64,000 nucleotides of DNA from Aquirhabdus parva (GCF_003351745.1 NZ_CP031222.1:3392207-3456206), one strand, 5' to 3'. Counted from the stretch's first letter, positions 54,595-63,983 are shown. Notes: a model not told the origin generated them from the letters alone. Numbers and translations: made by a program.

Positions 54595-56064
54595 TCACTT
54601 CACCCGCGCCACATCACAAACCGAGTTCTTGCCATCAATATGGCACGTATTCACTTGTTTGCCATGGCGATCCCAAACCTTGACCAGCCATTGATTATTA
54701 TCGGTGCTGGTGCGTTCCATGGTCATAAAACCAAAACCACTCACCCATGAACTAAAGTGGTCGACCACAGCGCCCACCGCAGGTGTTGCACCGACTGGCA
54801 AGGTCTCAGGTAGCGGCACGACATCCTCTTCGGTGCCTGAGAATCCTGCGATAAACTGCGTCGGATGCGGCGTCGAAAAACTCACCTCTTGCCACAAATG
54901 GACATGACCCGATAGCATCGCATTAATGCGTGGTGGCAAGAGTAATGGGTTAATCGCCGACAATACTGATTGCAAACCCTGATTTCCGGGCAATAGCATG
55001 ACATTGCCTTGTTTATCTTTTTTCGCGGTAAAGCCCAAGATCGGATGATGATTCACCCCAATGTTGTACGCAGCATCCTGCGATAAAGTCTCCATCTGAT
55101 GGTACATGTCGCGATACTTGGTCTCACGGATGTCGCCCGCGGGAACGGGTTTACCCGCTGTATTGGCCGTATCCAACATAATCAACTGTGCGTTACCGCC
55201 GATCGGCACCGCATAAGGATCACTATAATCGCCGACATCGTCATGAGCAGCAAGGTTACAATCTCTACCGACTTGCAAGGGACGTGGATCGACGAAGCGC
55301 CACCAGCCTTGTCCAGCTCGCGCGCATGACTCATGATTACCACGCGCCATCGCCCACGGTGCGGCTTGCAACAGTGCCCGACCCGGTGTAAAGAAATCAG
55401 CATCCCACGCATCCCAACCATAGCCCCATGGACTGCCGGTACAGCCTGCATTCCCTTCTGGACAAGCGGTTTCCCGATAGAGCAAATCGCCCACATGGAT
55501 CACGAGGTCCGGATGCTGCGCAGCGGCTTGAGCAGCTACTTGAGCAAAAGGATATTGCTCAGGATCATTACAAGCCTGATAGGCATGGTCTGATTTTTTC
55601 ATGCGACAACCCGTATCGCCGATAACCACGATCCGATTGACTAATGTTTTGGGTAGCGGTAAAGCCTGGCCATTTATACTGGCTGACAACGCACCTTTAG
55701 GAATCACTTTTTCACAGGTCAAGATCGGAAAGGCGGAGGGCTTTGATTCGCTCGGATCGGAAATGGTAGGCCGCTGTGCAACCGTTTCTGGCTTTGCACG
55801 GACATCCATAGGCAATGCTTGGCCATCCACCAACAGCACGGGACACTGATCAGCATGGGTCAACGCCCGTGCAATGGGTTGGCCTTTCTCACCCAAGATC
55901 ACAAACGCAGCGACATCAGTAGATATTCCTAGCACTGTATGAGCAGAAGTTTGTGGCGTTGATCCGCAGCCCATTAGCGTCAAAGACATGGCCAAAGGCA
56001 GCATCAGCGCACGGCTAGCCACGTTGACCTGCACGGATACCAGTTTAGGCATAAACGATTTCAT
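54595..56064 (-). CDS. Lipoprotein metallophosphoesterase (calcineurin/purple acid phosphatase type)
   Basis: A 489-residue lipoprotein with lipobox SLTLMGCGS. Catalytic motifs of a two-metal phosphoesterase are all present: VVIGDTGCRM, VIHVGDLLYRE, MARGNHESCA, VNHHPILG and LSGHVHLWQ. The enzyme should cleave phosphate esters at the cell surface or in the periplasm. It is the last gene of an operon with a TonB receptor and ExbB-ExbD-TonB, behind a Pho box, so release of phosphate from organic esters is likely. GAGG lies 8 bases before the ATG at 56064. Confidence 0.87.
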   Translation of the reverse strand: MKSFMPKLVSVQVNVASRALMLPLAMSLTLMGCGSTPQTSAHTVLGISTDVAAFVILGEKGQPIARALTHADQCPVLLVDGQALPMDVRAKPETVAQRPTISDPSESKPSAFPILTCEKVIPKGALSASINGQALPLPKTLVNRIVVIGDTGCRMKKSDHAYQACNDPEQYPFAQVAAQAAAQHPDLVIHVGDLLYRETACPEGNAGCTGSPWGYGWDAWDADFFTPGRALLQAAPWAMARGNHESCARAGQGWWRFVDPRPLQVGRDCNLAAHDDVGDYSDPYAVPIGGNAQLIMLDTANTAGKPVPAGDIRETKYRDMYHQMETLSQDAAYNIGVNHHPILGFTAKKDKQGNVMLLPGNQGLQSVLSAINPLLLPPRINAMLSGHVHLWQEVSFSTPHPTQFIAGFSGTEEDVVPLPETLPVGATPAVGAVVDHFSSWVSGFGFMTMERTSTDNNQWLVKVWDRHGKQVNTCHIDGKNSVCDVARVK

Positions 56065-56109
56065 ACGTGATTCCTCGATATTCAACAGACAAACCTCTGC
56101 GGCCCGTGA

Positions 56110-56796
56110 CTACTGACAATTTAAATCAACCCACGTCTGATAGTTACGCAAGCTGCCCTTCATCTCTGCGGGTGGCTCAGGAATGCGCGCATCCAGCACC
56201 GCATGACGCGCCGCCTCATCAATCGCGGTCACATGACTACCGACCAGAATTCGAATACTGCTGGGATCGGTATTACTCAAACTAAAAGCAACCCGTACGC
56301 GCCCACTAAATTGCACCCCATCTGGACAGTGCGTTGCGGCTTGCACCGCCGCCAGCAATTTTGCCGCATAGCTACTGACCACATGTGGGTCCACGTCGCT
56401 TTTCACCACTGGAGGTGTCACTGGCGCAGGCGGCGTCGGCTCGGTTGCTGCGGTTGGTGTTGCTACTGGTGTGGGTAGCGCTTTTTCTTCTGCAGGGATC
56501 GGCTTGGGCGGCGTTGGCTGAACAGGTTTCGGCTCTACCTTTTGCTTCACCAGTTTTGGCGGGTCAAGTGGCTTGGGTTTGGGCTTCGGCGGTTCGACTT
56601 TGGGTTTGATCTCAGGCTTTACTTCCGGTTTCACCTCTGGGGTGGTCTCCGTCAGTGTGATCATCGCCTCCGACTTCACGTGTTCATAGCTGACATGATT
56701 GACACCATAAATCACCACCGCCGCGATGAGTCCGACCTCGATCAACAGCGCAAAGCCAAACGCCTGCACAGACGGATTTTTGAAATCAACCTTCAT
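56110..56796 (-). CDS. tonB: TonB energy transducer
   Basis: A 228-residue protein with an N-terminal membrane helix (residues 12-30, AFGFALLIEVGLIAAVVIY), a periplasmic Pro/Lys-rich spacer with repeats such as EVKPEVKPEIKP and VEPPKPKPKP, and a small C-terminal domain of about 90 residues that should contact the receptor's TonB box. The C-terminus lacks the typical YPxxA motif in obvious form, so it is a divergent TonB. It overlaps exbD by 4 bases. Confidence 0.85.
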   Translation of the reverse strand: MKVDFKNPSVQAFGFALLIEVGLIAAVVIYGVNHVSYEHVKSEAMITLTETTPEVKPEVKPEIKPKVEPPKPKPKPLDPPKLVKQKVEPKPVQPTPPKPIPAEEKALPTPVATPTAATEPTPPAPVTPPVVKSDVDPHVVSSYAAKLLAAVQAATHCPDGVQFSGRVRVAFSLSNTDPSSIRILVGSHVTAIDEAARHAVLDARIPEPPAEMKGSLRNYQTWVDLNCQ

Positions 56797-57194
56797 GGTG
56801 CTGGCGCCGCATGGCTGGCTGAGAGTGCCACTTCGGTCGCCCCTCCCTGTTTAACCGCATCGATCACACTCATCACCGTTTGCAGAGACGCATTCTGATC
56901 ACCGGCAATGGTAACCACGGTTTTTTTGCTGTCACGGCTCTTCAGCAATGCGGTCAGTTGTGGCAAAGTCATCGTATGATTCTCAACCACGACATCCTGA
57001 TCCAGCGTGATCTCCACCAACAGCTTGGTTGGCGGAATCGTAACAGCTGTTGAACTGGTTGGCAGCTTGGTCAGATGTCCCGATGTCGGAATCATCTTCA
57101 GCGTCATCATGGCAAAAAACACCAGTAAAAACAGCATAATGTCGATCATCGGAATGATCTCAATCCGTGCCTTTTTGGTTTCAAGATAACGCAT
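56793..57194 (-). CDS. exbD: ExbD biopolymer transport protein
   Basis: A 133-residue protein with one helix near residues 14-34 (IPMIDIMLFLLVFFAMMTL) containing the Asp that carries protons, and a periplasmic domain. It is translationally coupled with tonB (ATGA overlap) and follows exbB by 2 bases. Confidence 0.9.
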   Translation of the reverse strand: MRYLETKKARIEIIPMIDIMLFLLVFFAMMTLKMIPTSGHLTKLPTSSTAVTIPPTKLLVEITLDQDVVVENHTMTLPQLTALLKSRDSKKTVVTIAGDQNASLQTVMSVIDAVKQGGATEVALSASHAAPAP

Positions 57195-57196
57195 CT

Positions 57197-57883
57197 TTAG
57201 ATTCCTACTTGCACAGGCTGAGCGTTTGAAGCAACACGAGACTCCGTCACCGCCAATTTAACAGGCGCTTGCTTCAACTGTTCATGGCGATTCACGAGCA
57301 TGATTTTGATCGTTTCAAGCTGATGTAGCACGATGCGTACACGCGTATGCAGCGCATTAAAAAATACCAAACCAATAATCGCAATAAACAAACCCGATGC
57401 CGTGGCAATTAATGCCTCAGCAATACCGCCAGTGATTTCTGGGGTACCATTCTGGATATCACCCATCACACTAAACGCATTAAACATGCCGATAATCGTG
57501 CCAAACAATCCCAGTAAAGGCGCAAGTGTAATCACCGTGTCCAATACCCAAAGCGACTTATCCAATGTCGGCACTTCATGCATCAAAGCCTCTTCCAAAT
57601 GATCGCCCAATACTTGGGAGCTGACATTAGCCGGTTCATGGCTCAGCACATTCAATAAGCGTGCTTGAGGCAATTGTTTGAGCTTGGCTGGCAAATCGTG
57701 CAACTGCTGGGAGCTAGGGTTGCTTCTTAAGAGCGCGATAATTTTCTCGCCGCCTTGCAGCATGGAAGATAGATAACGCGTCCGTTCGATGATGACGGTC
57801 AAAGCCACAAGCAGTAGGACCACCATGAGATACAGTGTGCCACCGGAATCATTCGCTAATTGGATGAGATGAGAGATATGCAT
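57197..57883 (-). CDS. exbB: ExbB/TolQ-type proton channel protein
   Basis: A 228-residue three-helix protein of the MotA/TolQ/ExbB family. The first helix (residues 19-36) is followed by a cytoplasmic loop, then two helices near residues 115-135 and 155-180 with the family signature APLLGLFGTIIGMFNAF and GIAEALIATASGLFIAI. It forms the energising complex with ExbD and TonB. The start at 57883 is used; a GTG at 57901 is also in frame. It follows the receptor gene by about 115 bases, where a hairpin lies. Confidence 0.9.
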   Translation of the reverse strand: MHISHLIQLANDSGGTLYLMVVLLLVALTVIIERTRYLSSMLQGGEKIIALLRSNPSSQQLHDLPAKLKQLPQARLLNVLSHEPANVSSQVLGDHLEEALMHEVPTLDKSLWVLDTVITLAPLLGLFGTIIGMFNAFSVMGDIQNGTPEITGGIAEALIATASGLFIAIIGLVFFNALHTRVRIVLHQLETIKIMLVNRHEQLKQAPVKLAVTESRVASNAQPVQVGI

Positions 57884-57999
57884 AAGATCACTTTTAGGCA
57901 CGAGGCCTGGTTAAAAAATAAAAAGAGAGAAGCGCGCTAAAAAACGCGACTCCTCTGAGGAGAAACTAATGGGTATCAATAATTCCAATGTCCAAAGAC

Positions 58000-60267
58000 T
58001 TAGAAGTTCTGGGTCACGGTGAAGGTAAAGCTACGTGGCGCAGTTACAGTCAACTGATCATCTGGTGATGCTGTAAATGCGCTGGTCTTGGTTGGCGCAT
58101 TGGCAGGAGATACACCCACGACATTCTGTTGGCTGAACAAGTTATTGATCGCAAACTGGAACTTGGTTGATAGCGATGGATGAGCAGAGCCCCATGGCAT
58201 GGTGTAGTTCGCAGTGACATTCGCCACGTTATAGGACTGAATCTTGACCGCTTCTGGAATAGCGCCATTTTGATTCCACATTGAACCAATGCGTTTATCT
58301 GTGATGCCAACATTCCAGTTGCCTTGGGCATAGTTAATGCCCAACGCTTCAGTATCGGTCGGGGCTTGAGCCGCTGACTGATCTTTCAGCACGCCGCTGT
58401 TGTACTTGTTGGTGCCGTAGGTGGCGTTCAAGTAGAGACTGATGCCATTGCCCAGCAGAATATTACTTTCCGCTTCGATCCCTTGTGCAGTTGATGAACC
58501 CGCTGAATAGTAGTTGGTTTCGCCAGACTTTGGATCAAAAGACGAGGTATATGCATTGTCAAAACTGACATGGTAGATATCCACATCCAAGGTATAGCGA
58601 TCTGATTTCCATACCGTCCCGATTTGAGCAGTTTTGCTTAAGGTAGGCTTTGGATTAGTCAGGACTTTAGAGCCCGTCACATCGAATACACTCGATAGCG
58701 GGATGATATCGCCATAGGCATACTGCGCATACACCGACCAGTTTTTGTCCAGTAGATAATGCACATCAATCGATGGTTGCCAATCGCTATAGGTCGCTGA
58801 CGTTTTGATATACGGCAGACCACCCAAGTTGCCTTGAATCTTGCCCGGATACTGAGTGAAATCCTGATCGTAGTGCGCATATTTCACACCCGGTGTCATT
58901 TTCAAAGCATCTGTGACATTGAATGCGTATTCCACATACGGTTGTAGAATTTTGGTCGTAAAGGCTTGATCAAACTTCTGTGGGAAGGTATCCACCAGCG
59001 TCACAGGATTCGATGGAATCTGATGACGGTTGGTATCCGCTTGTTCTGCCCACAGGCCTAGACGCAAGGTGCCGTAACGCGAATCTTGACTCACACGCAG
59101 GATATCGCCAAAGGTGTGATACGCGTTTAACTTATCGATCGCGCTGGTTGGACCAATCGCGTTTTTAGTACCGGGCAACGCACTATCATAGTATTGGGTA
59201 TTATGATAATCATAGCCGTACAGTTTGTTGTCCAGCTTCCAGCCGGCGCCCAGATCAGAGACCAAACCTAAATATTCAAAGTCAGTATGAACGCGGTAGA
59301 AGTTATAGCCAACATAGTTCGGCTGACTAGGATCATCGACAAGATAGTAGTTATCGCCAAACTTATCCAACTGTGAGCGTGTGGGTGAACCATTCGCGGT
59401 ATTGGCTTTGACTTCTTCGGTTGTACCGAACAAGGTCAGAATGGTGTTTTCAGTCAGTGCGTATTGGTACTTTGCAGCTAGATTCTGACGTTGCTGGTCG
59501 TTCTGGGTCTCATAGCCATTGGAGTTCATCTGGCTGGCATTGATCATCAAGTTAGATGAACCATCAGGACCAAAGTTACCCGTATCGACTTTCGCGCCAA
59601 ACAAACGGGTATTCCATGTGCCATACGATGCGGTGACACTGCCACTTGGATCAGGCGTCAAATCGTTGGACAGTAAATTGATTGAACCGCCAAAGTTGGC
59701 AGGTCCAAGTGTTGATGCACGGCCCGGGCTACGGTCAACAACCGCACCGCCGATAATCTGACCGGGAAAGAAAACCCATGAGTGGTGTGTCGGCGAGTTG
59801 GTATCCTGAAATGGAATCCCATCATAGGTCATGGTGTAATTGCCGTCAGAGAAACCGCGGAAGAAGGTACTGGATTGACCCAATCCCGGACCATTAGGGC
59901 TAAAGCTAAAGGTTCCCGGCGTCATTTGAATCACTTGCGCAAAGTCAGCGTTTGGCGTCAGCATATTTTGAATATAAGACGTGCTGACTGCAGACTGTGC
60001 CGATGCGGCCTCTAATGAACCTTGTGAAATGGCTGCCTTGGCTGCGGCAGGCAAGTCTTTTTGTTTGTCGACTTGAGTCTTGCTTAAGCGGTCTGTATTC
60101 GTCGGTTGCACAGGTTGTGCAGCACGTGTTGCACTTACCGTCCCCAGATCAATTACATCTTCTGCAAACACACTGCTGCTCATCGTCGCGCATACACAAT
60201 AGGTTAAAACGGACAATGCAAATCCATTTGAAACCTTGCCACCCCGTAAATCATTCAAAATTTTCAT
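58000..60267 (-). CDS. TonB-dependent receptor, Pho-box controlled
   Basis: Outer-membrane receptor of 755 residues. A signal peptide ends near SSSVFAED. The following IDLGTVSATRAAQPV is a candidate TonB-box region, the plug shows PTHHSWVFFPGQIIGGA and GPANFGGSINLLSND, and the barrel ends in Phe (TVTQNF). It is first in an operon with its own ExbB-ExbD-TonB and a lipoprotein phosphoesterase, all on the minus strand. A PhoB-box match 68 bases upstream points to phosphate limitation as the signal. Ligand: a phosphate ester or similar compound is inference. Confidence 0.87.
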   Translation of the reverse strand: MKILNDLRGGKVSNGFALSVLTYCVCATMSSSVFAEDVIDLGTVSATRAAQPVQPTNTDRLSKTQVDKQKDLPAAAKAAISQGSLEAASAQSAVSTSYIQNMLTPNADFAQVIQMTPGTFSFSPNGPGLGQSSTFFRGFSDGNYTMTYDGIPFQDTNSPTHHSWVFFPGQIIGGAVVDRSPGRASTLGPANFGGSINLLSNDLTPDPSGSVTASYGTWNTRLFGAKVDTGNFGPDGSSNLMINASQMNSNGYETQNDQQRQNLAAKYQYALTENTILTLFGTTEEVKANTANGSPTRSQLDKFGDNYYLVDDPSQPNYVGYNFYRVHTDFEYLGLVSDLGAGWKLDNKLYGYDYHNTQYYDSALPGTKNAIGPTSAIDKLNAYHTFGDILRVSQDSRYGTLRLGLWAEQADTNRHQIPSNPVTLVDTFPQKFDQAFTTKILQPYVEYAFNVTDALKMTPGVKYAHYDQDFTQYPGKIQGNLGGLPYIKTSATYSDWQPSIDVHYLLDKNWSVYAQYAYGDIIPLSSVFDVTGSKVLTNPKPTLSKTAQIGTVWKSDRYTLDVDIYHVSFDNAYTSSFDPKSGETNYYSAGSSTAQGIEAESNILLGNGISLYLNATYGTNKYNSGVLKDQSAAQAPTDTEALGINYAQGNWNVGITDKRIGSMWNQNGAIPEAVKIQSYNVANVTANYTMPWGSAHPSLSTKFQFAINNLFSQQNVVGVSPANAPTKTSAFTASPDDQLTVTAPRSFTFTVTQNF

Positions 60268-60334
60268 CAGTTCAAACCTTATTAGTCGATCATTCGAAGA
60301 CGTGTTGTTAAGGTGGTCAAACTACAGCCAAAAT

Positions 60335-60352
60335 ATGACACCTAAATGACAT
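60335..60352 (-). promoter_or_regulatory. Pho box upstream of the TonB receptor operon
   Basis: On the minus strand, ATGTCAT-TTAG-GTGTCAT is two direct 7-mers spaced by 4 bases, matching the PhoB consensus CTGTCAT-N4-CTGTCAT at 12 of 14 defined positions. A weak -10-like TAGTTT follows about 10 bases downstream, and the start codon lies 68 bases away. Confidence 0.7.
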
Positions 60353-60746
60353 ATTAAAAATTAAATTCAATGAATTTAAATACTTAGCTGAAACTTAGCA
60401 AACAACTAATTGGTAGATGTAAACGATGGTTTTTTAAAGGGTTCTTGAAGGGAAATATCAAAGAGAATGGAGCGGCTATAAGCTGTTTTATGACACAATT
60501 CTACTTTCACGACCAAGGCTCATTTACACCTATAATAATCATTAAAACAATAAGTTAAATTATTTCTTTCAATCAATATAAAATAGATTTTAAGCCCACG
60601 CACTGATGATGCCATCAGAGAATAAAACGTAAGCTCCCTGTTGAATGATCACCAAATACAATGTAAGTTCCATTACGAAACTTATACTACTCTAGTAATC
60701 CATCGCGTGATTTAAATACCGCCATTTAACGAATCGAGCCCTCATC
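60353..60746. other. AT-rich intergenic region
   Basis: About 390 bases between the Pho box and the SRPBCC gene. A/T-rich, no ORF with a good ribosome-binding site and no repeat that I would report. Confidence 0.5.
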
Positions 60747-61199
60747 ATGTCAGTCACCTCCCGTGCCTCACTCTATATGCCTTTTTCAGTCGCACGTGTT
60801 TTTAATGCGATGACCGATCCATCGACTTACGAAAAGCTGCCTCTAGTAGACCAAACCTCAGTCGTGCTCGCCGCGCCAGATGGGTCATTCAATGGCATCG
60901 GAGCTATTCGAGAACTGCATATCAAAGGCATGGTGATTCAAGAACAGATCACAGGACTTGAGATCAATCAGCGTATGGACTATCTCTTTATTCTCTGGCC
61001 ACTTCCTCTTATCCATCTGGGGGGTAGCATGATCTTTACGCCTTACAAGAAAGGCACTTTCGTAGAATGGGTATCAACGATTGACAGTAACCAACCTTTA
61101 ATTCAAAAAACACTGCCGATCATCAAACTGCAAGCCGACTTGGGCCTCAAATTTATGCTGTATCAATTTAAAAAAATCATAGCGGCGCAAGAGGCTTAA
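60747..61199 (+). CDS. SRPBCC-family (polyketide-cyclase-like) protein
   Basis: A 150-residue protein with the START/SRPBCC helix-grip pattern: SRASLYMPFSVARVFNAMTD at the N-terminus, strands around GIGAIRELHI and MDYLFILWPLPL, and a C-terminal helix (KLQADLGLKFMLYQFKKII). These bind lipids or hydrophobic ligands. A terminator follows at 61239-61269. Ligand unknown. Confidence 0.75.
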   Translation: MSVTSRASLYMPFSVARVFNAMTDPSTYEKLPLVDQTSVVLAAPDGSFNGIGAIRELHIKGMVIQEQITGLEINQRMDYLFILWPLPLIHLGGSMIFTPYKKGTFVEWVSTIDSNQPLIQKTLPIIKLQADLGLKFMLYQFKKIIAAQEA

Positions 61200-61238
61200 T
61201 TTAAGGATTTCACTATCAATAGTAGATTGAAAAACCTC

Positions 61239-61269
61239 AAAAAAGCCTGCGATATGAGCAGGCTTTTTT
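61239..61269. terminator. Bidirectional terminator
   Basis: AAAAAAGCCTGC at 61239-61250 and GCAGGCTTTTTT at 61258-61269 form a perfect 12-bp stem between the SRPBCC gene and the converging small basic protein gene. Confidence 0.85.
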
Positions 61270-61272
61270 ATA

Positions 61273-61410
61273 TCATTTTTTTGTTTTCTTGGTCGTAAGC
61301 AATTGCTCAAAGTGCAATTTATGCCAGTGTGTGAGATCACTTTTTTTCTTATTCGCACTGTTTGAATGAGACGGTATGACTGACTGCGATTGACGTTGAT
61401 TGTTGCTCAT
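61273..61410 (-). CDS. Small basic protein, unknown
   Basis: A 45-residue protein rich in Lys, Ser and Gln, starting MSNNQRQSQSVIPSHSNS and ending LTHWHKLHFEQLLTTKKTKK. GAGGTGA lies 8 bases before the ATG at 61410, and a terminator follows. No family recognised; composition suggests nucleic-acid contact but that is only a guess. Confidence 0.5.
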   Translation of the reverse strand: MSNNQRQSQSVIPSHSNSANKKKSDLTHWHKLHFEQLLTTKKTKK

Positions 61411-61469
61411 TTTCTTCACCTCAAGGCTATGTAAAAAAGATGACAATATCACTTGATTCAAACAACGCG

Positions 61470-61493
61470 AAAAAAAGCCCCGCTGTGAGGGGC
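61470..61493 (-). terminator. Terminator of the rtcBA operon
   Basis: GCCCC at 61477-61481 pairs with GGGGC at 61489-61493. On the minus strand the stem is followed by seven T. It is about 110 bases after the rtcA stop. Confidence 0.7.
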
Positions 61494-61505
61494 CGCTGAA
61501 TCAGC

Positions 61506-61549
61506 TAAATCGAATTACCATACGTAGAGGTGTATGGCCATTCGATTTA
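61506..61549 (-). repeat. Long imperfect inverted repeat in the rtcBA 3' region
   Basis: TAAATCGAA at 61506-61514 pairs with TTCGATTTA at 61541-61549, and inside it CCATAC at 61518-61523 pairs with GTATGG at 61532-61537. The transcript would form a two-part stem-loop between rtcA and its terminator. It could be an RNA element or a stability stem. Confidence 0.6.
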
Positions 61550-61601
61550 AACAGGTGTTTATGAATAACGTATGACAAGACTTTGGATTTTTAAGCTGTT
61601 G

Positions 61602-62615
61602 TTAAACCTCAACCCGAACAACATAATAATCCCGCTGCTCCCCCTCCTCAATCCGAATCTTCGCTGTCAAAAACGTCTCAATCATGAGTGCTTGTGTGCG
61701 GGTATGATCCGTAATCTCACGGCAACTAAACTCACCGCCTACGCCAAGCGCCAGAGGCAAAAGTAACTGATCCGCAAGGTGCTCATCGACTGCACAAGTT
61801 GCCATCAAATAGCGCTTAACCTCATTAGCCAGTTTCTTGGCGACTTGCTCTGCGGTACGTCCCATCTCGCCAAGTGCCGTAAACACTTCAGTGTGATGCT
61901 TGCTTACGACTTCAACAAACGCAGTATTCCCCTGTCCTCGTCCACTCAAATGCAGATAACCTTGGTTGCTCAATGTCAACATCTGGTCAAGAACTGCAAG
62001 CTCACGTTCGACAATATGCCCATCTAGGTTCAAGACGCCAGCATAGGCATTCGACTCACGTAACGCACCACGATCAAGCAAGCTCAATGGCTTACGATCC
62101 ACCCATGGCTGAATGGTCACGTTAATAAGCCCGCCACCGACAGGAAAGAATCCCACTTGCTCACTGAATACCTCTGCCTGTACACCGATCTTAGCCAGTG
62201 CAGGTAAAAAACTGCGCTGCACAAAATCCAAGGTCGGCGCCATCGGATTATGAGTCCCGCCTTCGATCTTGAAGGTACTCGGCTGATCTTGCATCATCAA
62301 GACAGGCAAGAGCGTTTGCAACACCAACATCGTACTGCCCGCCGAGCCAATCGGAAAATGATAATGCCCCGCCTGTACCGTATGGGGAGTAAAGGTCAGT
62401 TCAGTACTGTGCAAATGGTCGCCAACCACAGTCGCGTGTCCTATGGCTTTTGCCGCTTGGACACAGACCAGATGCTGACGCATCAATCCCGGCTTTTTAC
62501 GTCCTGCACGGATATTGCTCAGGTGAAAAGGCTTACCTGTCAAGAGTGACAGACTGAGCGCCGTCCGCAAAATTTGTCCACCGCCTTCGCCGATGGAACC
62601 GTCTAGTTGAAGCAT
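61602..62615 (-). CDS. rtcA: RNA 3'-terminal phosphate cyclase RtcA
   Basis: Cyclase of 337 residues that converts RNA 3'-phosphate ends to 2',3'-cyclic phosphates through an RNA-AMP intermediate. Motifs: DGSIGEGGGQILRTALSLS at the N-terminus, GSAGSTMLVLQTLLPVLM, SGRGQGNTAFVEV and the catalytic His in EITDHTRTQALM. It follows rtcB by 61 bases on the minus strand, forming the RNA repair operon. Confidence 0.95.
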   Translation of the reverse strand: MLQLDGSIGEGGGQILRTALSLSLLTGKPFHLSNIRAGRKKPGLMRQHLVCVQAAKAIGHATVVGDHLHSTELTFTPHTVQAGHYHFPIGSAGSTMLVLQTLLPVLMMQDQPSTFKIEGGTHNPMAPTLDFVQRSFLPALAKIGVQAEVFSEQVGFFPVGGGLINVTIQPWVDRKPLSLLDRGALRESNAYAGVLNLDGHIVERELAVLDQMLTLSNQGYLHLSGRGQGNTAFVEVVSKHHTEVFTALGEMGRTAEQVAKKLANEVKRYLMATCAVDEHLADQLLLPLALGVGGEFSCREITDHTRTQALMIETFLTAKIRIEEGEQRDYYVVRVEV

Positions 62616-62676
62616 TTTTTTTACTCAATAAAAAAGGAACATACTGTTAGTGCAAGGTGATTATGAAGGAGTAACC

Positions 62677-63939
62677 TTACCCCTTCACACACACCACCTG
62701 ACGCAGCGTATACACCACTTCCACCAGTTCACGTTGTGCAAACATCACGGCATCGATGTCTTTATACGCCGATGGGATCTCATCGATCACCCCTTCGTCT
62801 TTCCGACATTCCACCCCTTCCGTCTGCGCCACTTGATCGGCCACGGTATAACGCTTCTTCGCTTCAGTACGGCTCATTACGCGTCCTGCACCATGCGAGC
62901 AGGAGCAAAACGATTGCTCATTTCCCAGACCACGGACGATAAATGACTTCGCACCCATTGATCCCGGGATAATCCCATACTCACCCAGACGCGCCCGCAC
63001 CGCACCTTTACGTGTTACCAATACCTCTTCACCGAAGTGCAGCTCACGGTCCACATAGTTATGATGACAGTTCACTGCTTCAACACGGGCATCAAAGGCA
63101 CGCGGAATCACATTGCGTAGGGCCTTCAAGGCGTTTTCCATCATGATCTCACGGTTGGTCATCGCGAAGCGCTGTGCCCAACCTACCGCAAACCAGTAGT
63201 CATCAAAGTGCTCGGTCCCTTCTGGGAAGTACGCCAAGTCTCGATCAGGCAGGTTGATAAAATGCGTTTGCATATCTTTCCGCGCCTGCTCAATGAAATG
63301 GTTTCCAATCGCGTTCCCCACCCCACGCGACCCTGAGTGCAGCATGATCCACACTGAATCGTGCTCATCCAGACACACTTCAACAAAGTGGTTACCCGTT
63401 CCCAGTGTCCCCAGATGCTTACGGTTGTTAGTGTTTTTCAGCTTCGGATTCTTCGCGCAGATGAGATCGAAGTCATCAGCCAATCCCGCCCAAGCCTGAT
63501 CTACACGCTCAGGTGCGTCATGCCATGATCCCCGATCGCGTCCACTACGCTTCGGCGTCATTCCGTGTGGAATCAAACGCTCAAGCTCTGTCCGCAGACC
63601 AGACAAGTTATCGGGTAGATCTGATGCAGTCAGGCTAGTTTTCACCGCCATCATTCCACATCCGATATCCACACCCACCGCAGCAGGAATAATCGCGCCT
63701 TTAGTCGGGATCACACTCCCGATCGTGGCACCAATTCCCACATGCACGTCCGGCATCACGGCCATCCACTTATAGATAAAAGGCATCTTTGCCGCTTTGA
63801 TCAGTTGGCTCTTGGCACCCTCTTCAACAGGCACGCCTTGCGTCCACATCTTGATCGGCACACCGCCTTCAGCCTGCATCACATCGTGCAGACGTTCAGC
63901 GGGCATATGGGTCGCTGTTTCAATCATCGAGGTGTTCAT
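62677..63939 (-). CDS. rtcB: RNA-splicing ligase RtcB
   Basis: GTP- and Mn2+-dependent ligase of 420 residues that joins RNA 3'-phosphate (or cyclic phosphate) with 5'-OH ends. Metal site motifs are VGVDIGCGMMAVKT and GTGNHFVEV, and HSGSRGVGNAIGNHF lies in between; the guanylylated His is in CSCSHGAGRVMSR. It is first in the operon, with AAGGA 8 bases before the ATG at 63939 (ATG 63948 is also in frame). A sigma-54-type promoter at the window edge suggests RtcR control. Confidence 0.95.
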   Translation of the reverse strand: MNTSMIETATHMPAERLHDVMQAEGGVPIKMWTQGVPVEEGAKSQLIKAAKMPFIYKWMAVMPDVHVGIGATIGSVIPTKGAIIPAAVGVDIGCGMMAVKTSLTASDLPDNLSGLRTELERLIPHGMTPKRSGRDRGSWHDAPERVDQAWAGLADDFDLICAKNPKLKNTNNRKHLGTLGTGNHFVEVCLDEHDSVWIMLHSGSRGVGNAIGNHFIEQARKDMQTHFINLPDRDLAYFPEGTEHFDDYWFAVGWAQRFAMTNREIMMENALKALRNVIPRAFDARVEAVNCHHNYVDRELHFGEEVLVTRKGAVRARLGEYGIIPGSMGAKSFIVRGLGNEQSFCSCSHGAGRVMSRTEAKKRYTVADQVAQTEGVECRKDEGVIDEIPSAYKDIDAVMFAQRELVEVVYTLRQVVCVKG

Positions 63940-63983
63940 TTTCTTCATCCTTATTCATATCTAATTGATTACACCATTATCAT

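Noticed and set aside
57884-57999. Hairpin CTCCTC-A-GAGGAG followed by T-run between the TonB receptor and exbB
   Set aside because: The stem is short, has too small a loop and is separated from the T-run, so I do not call a terminator or attenuator.
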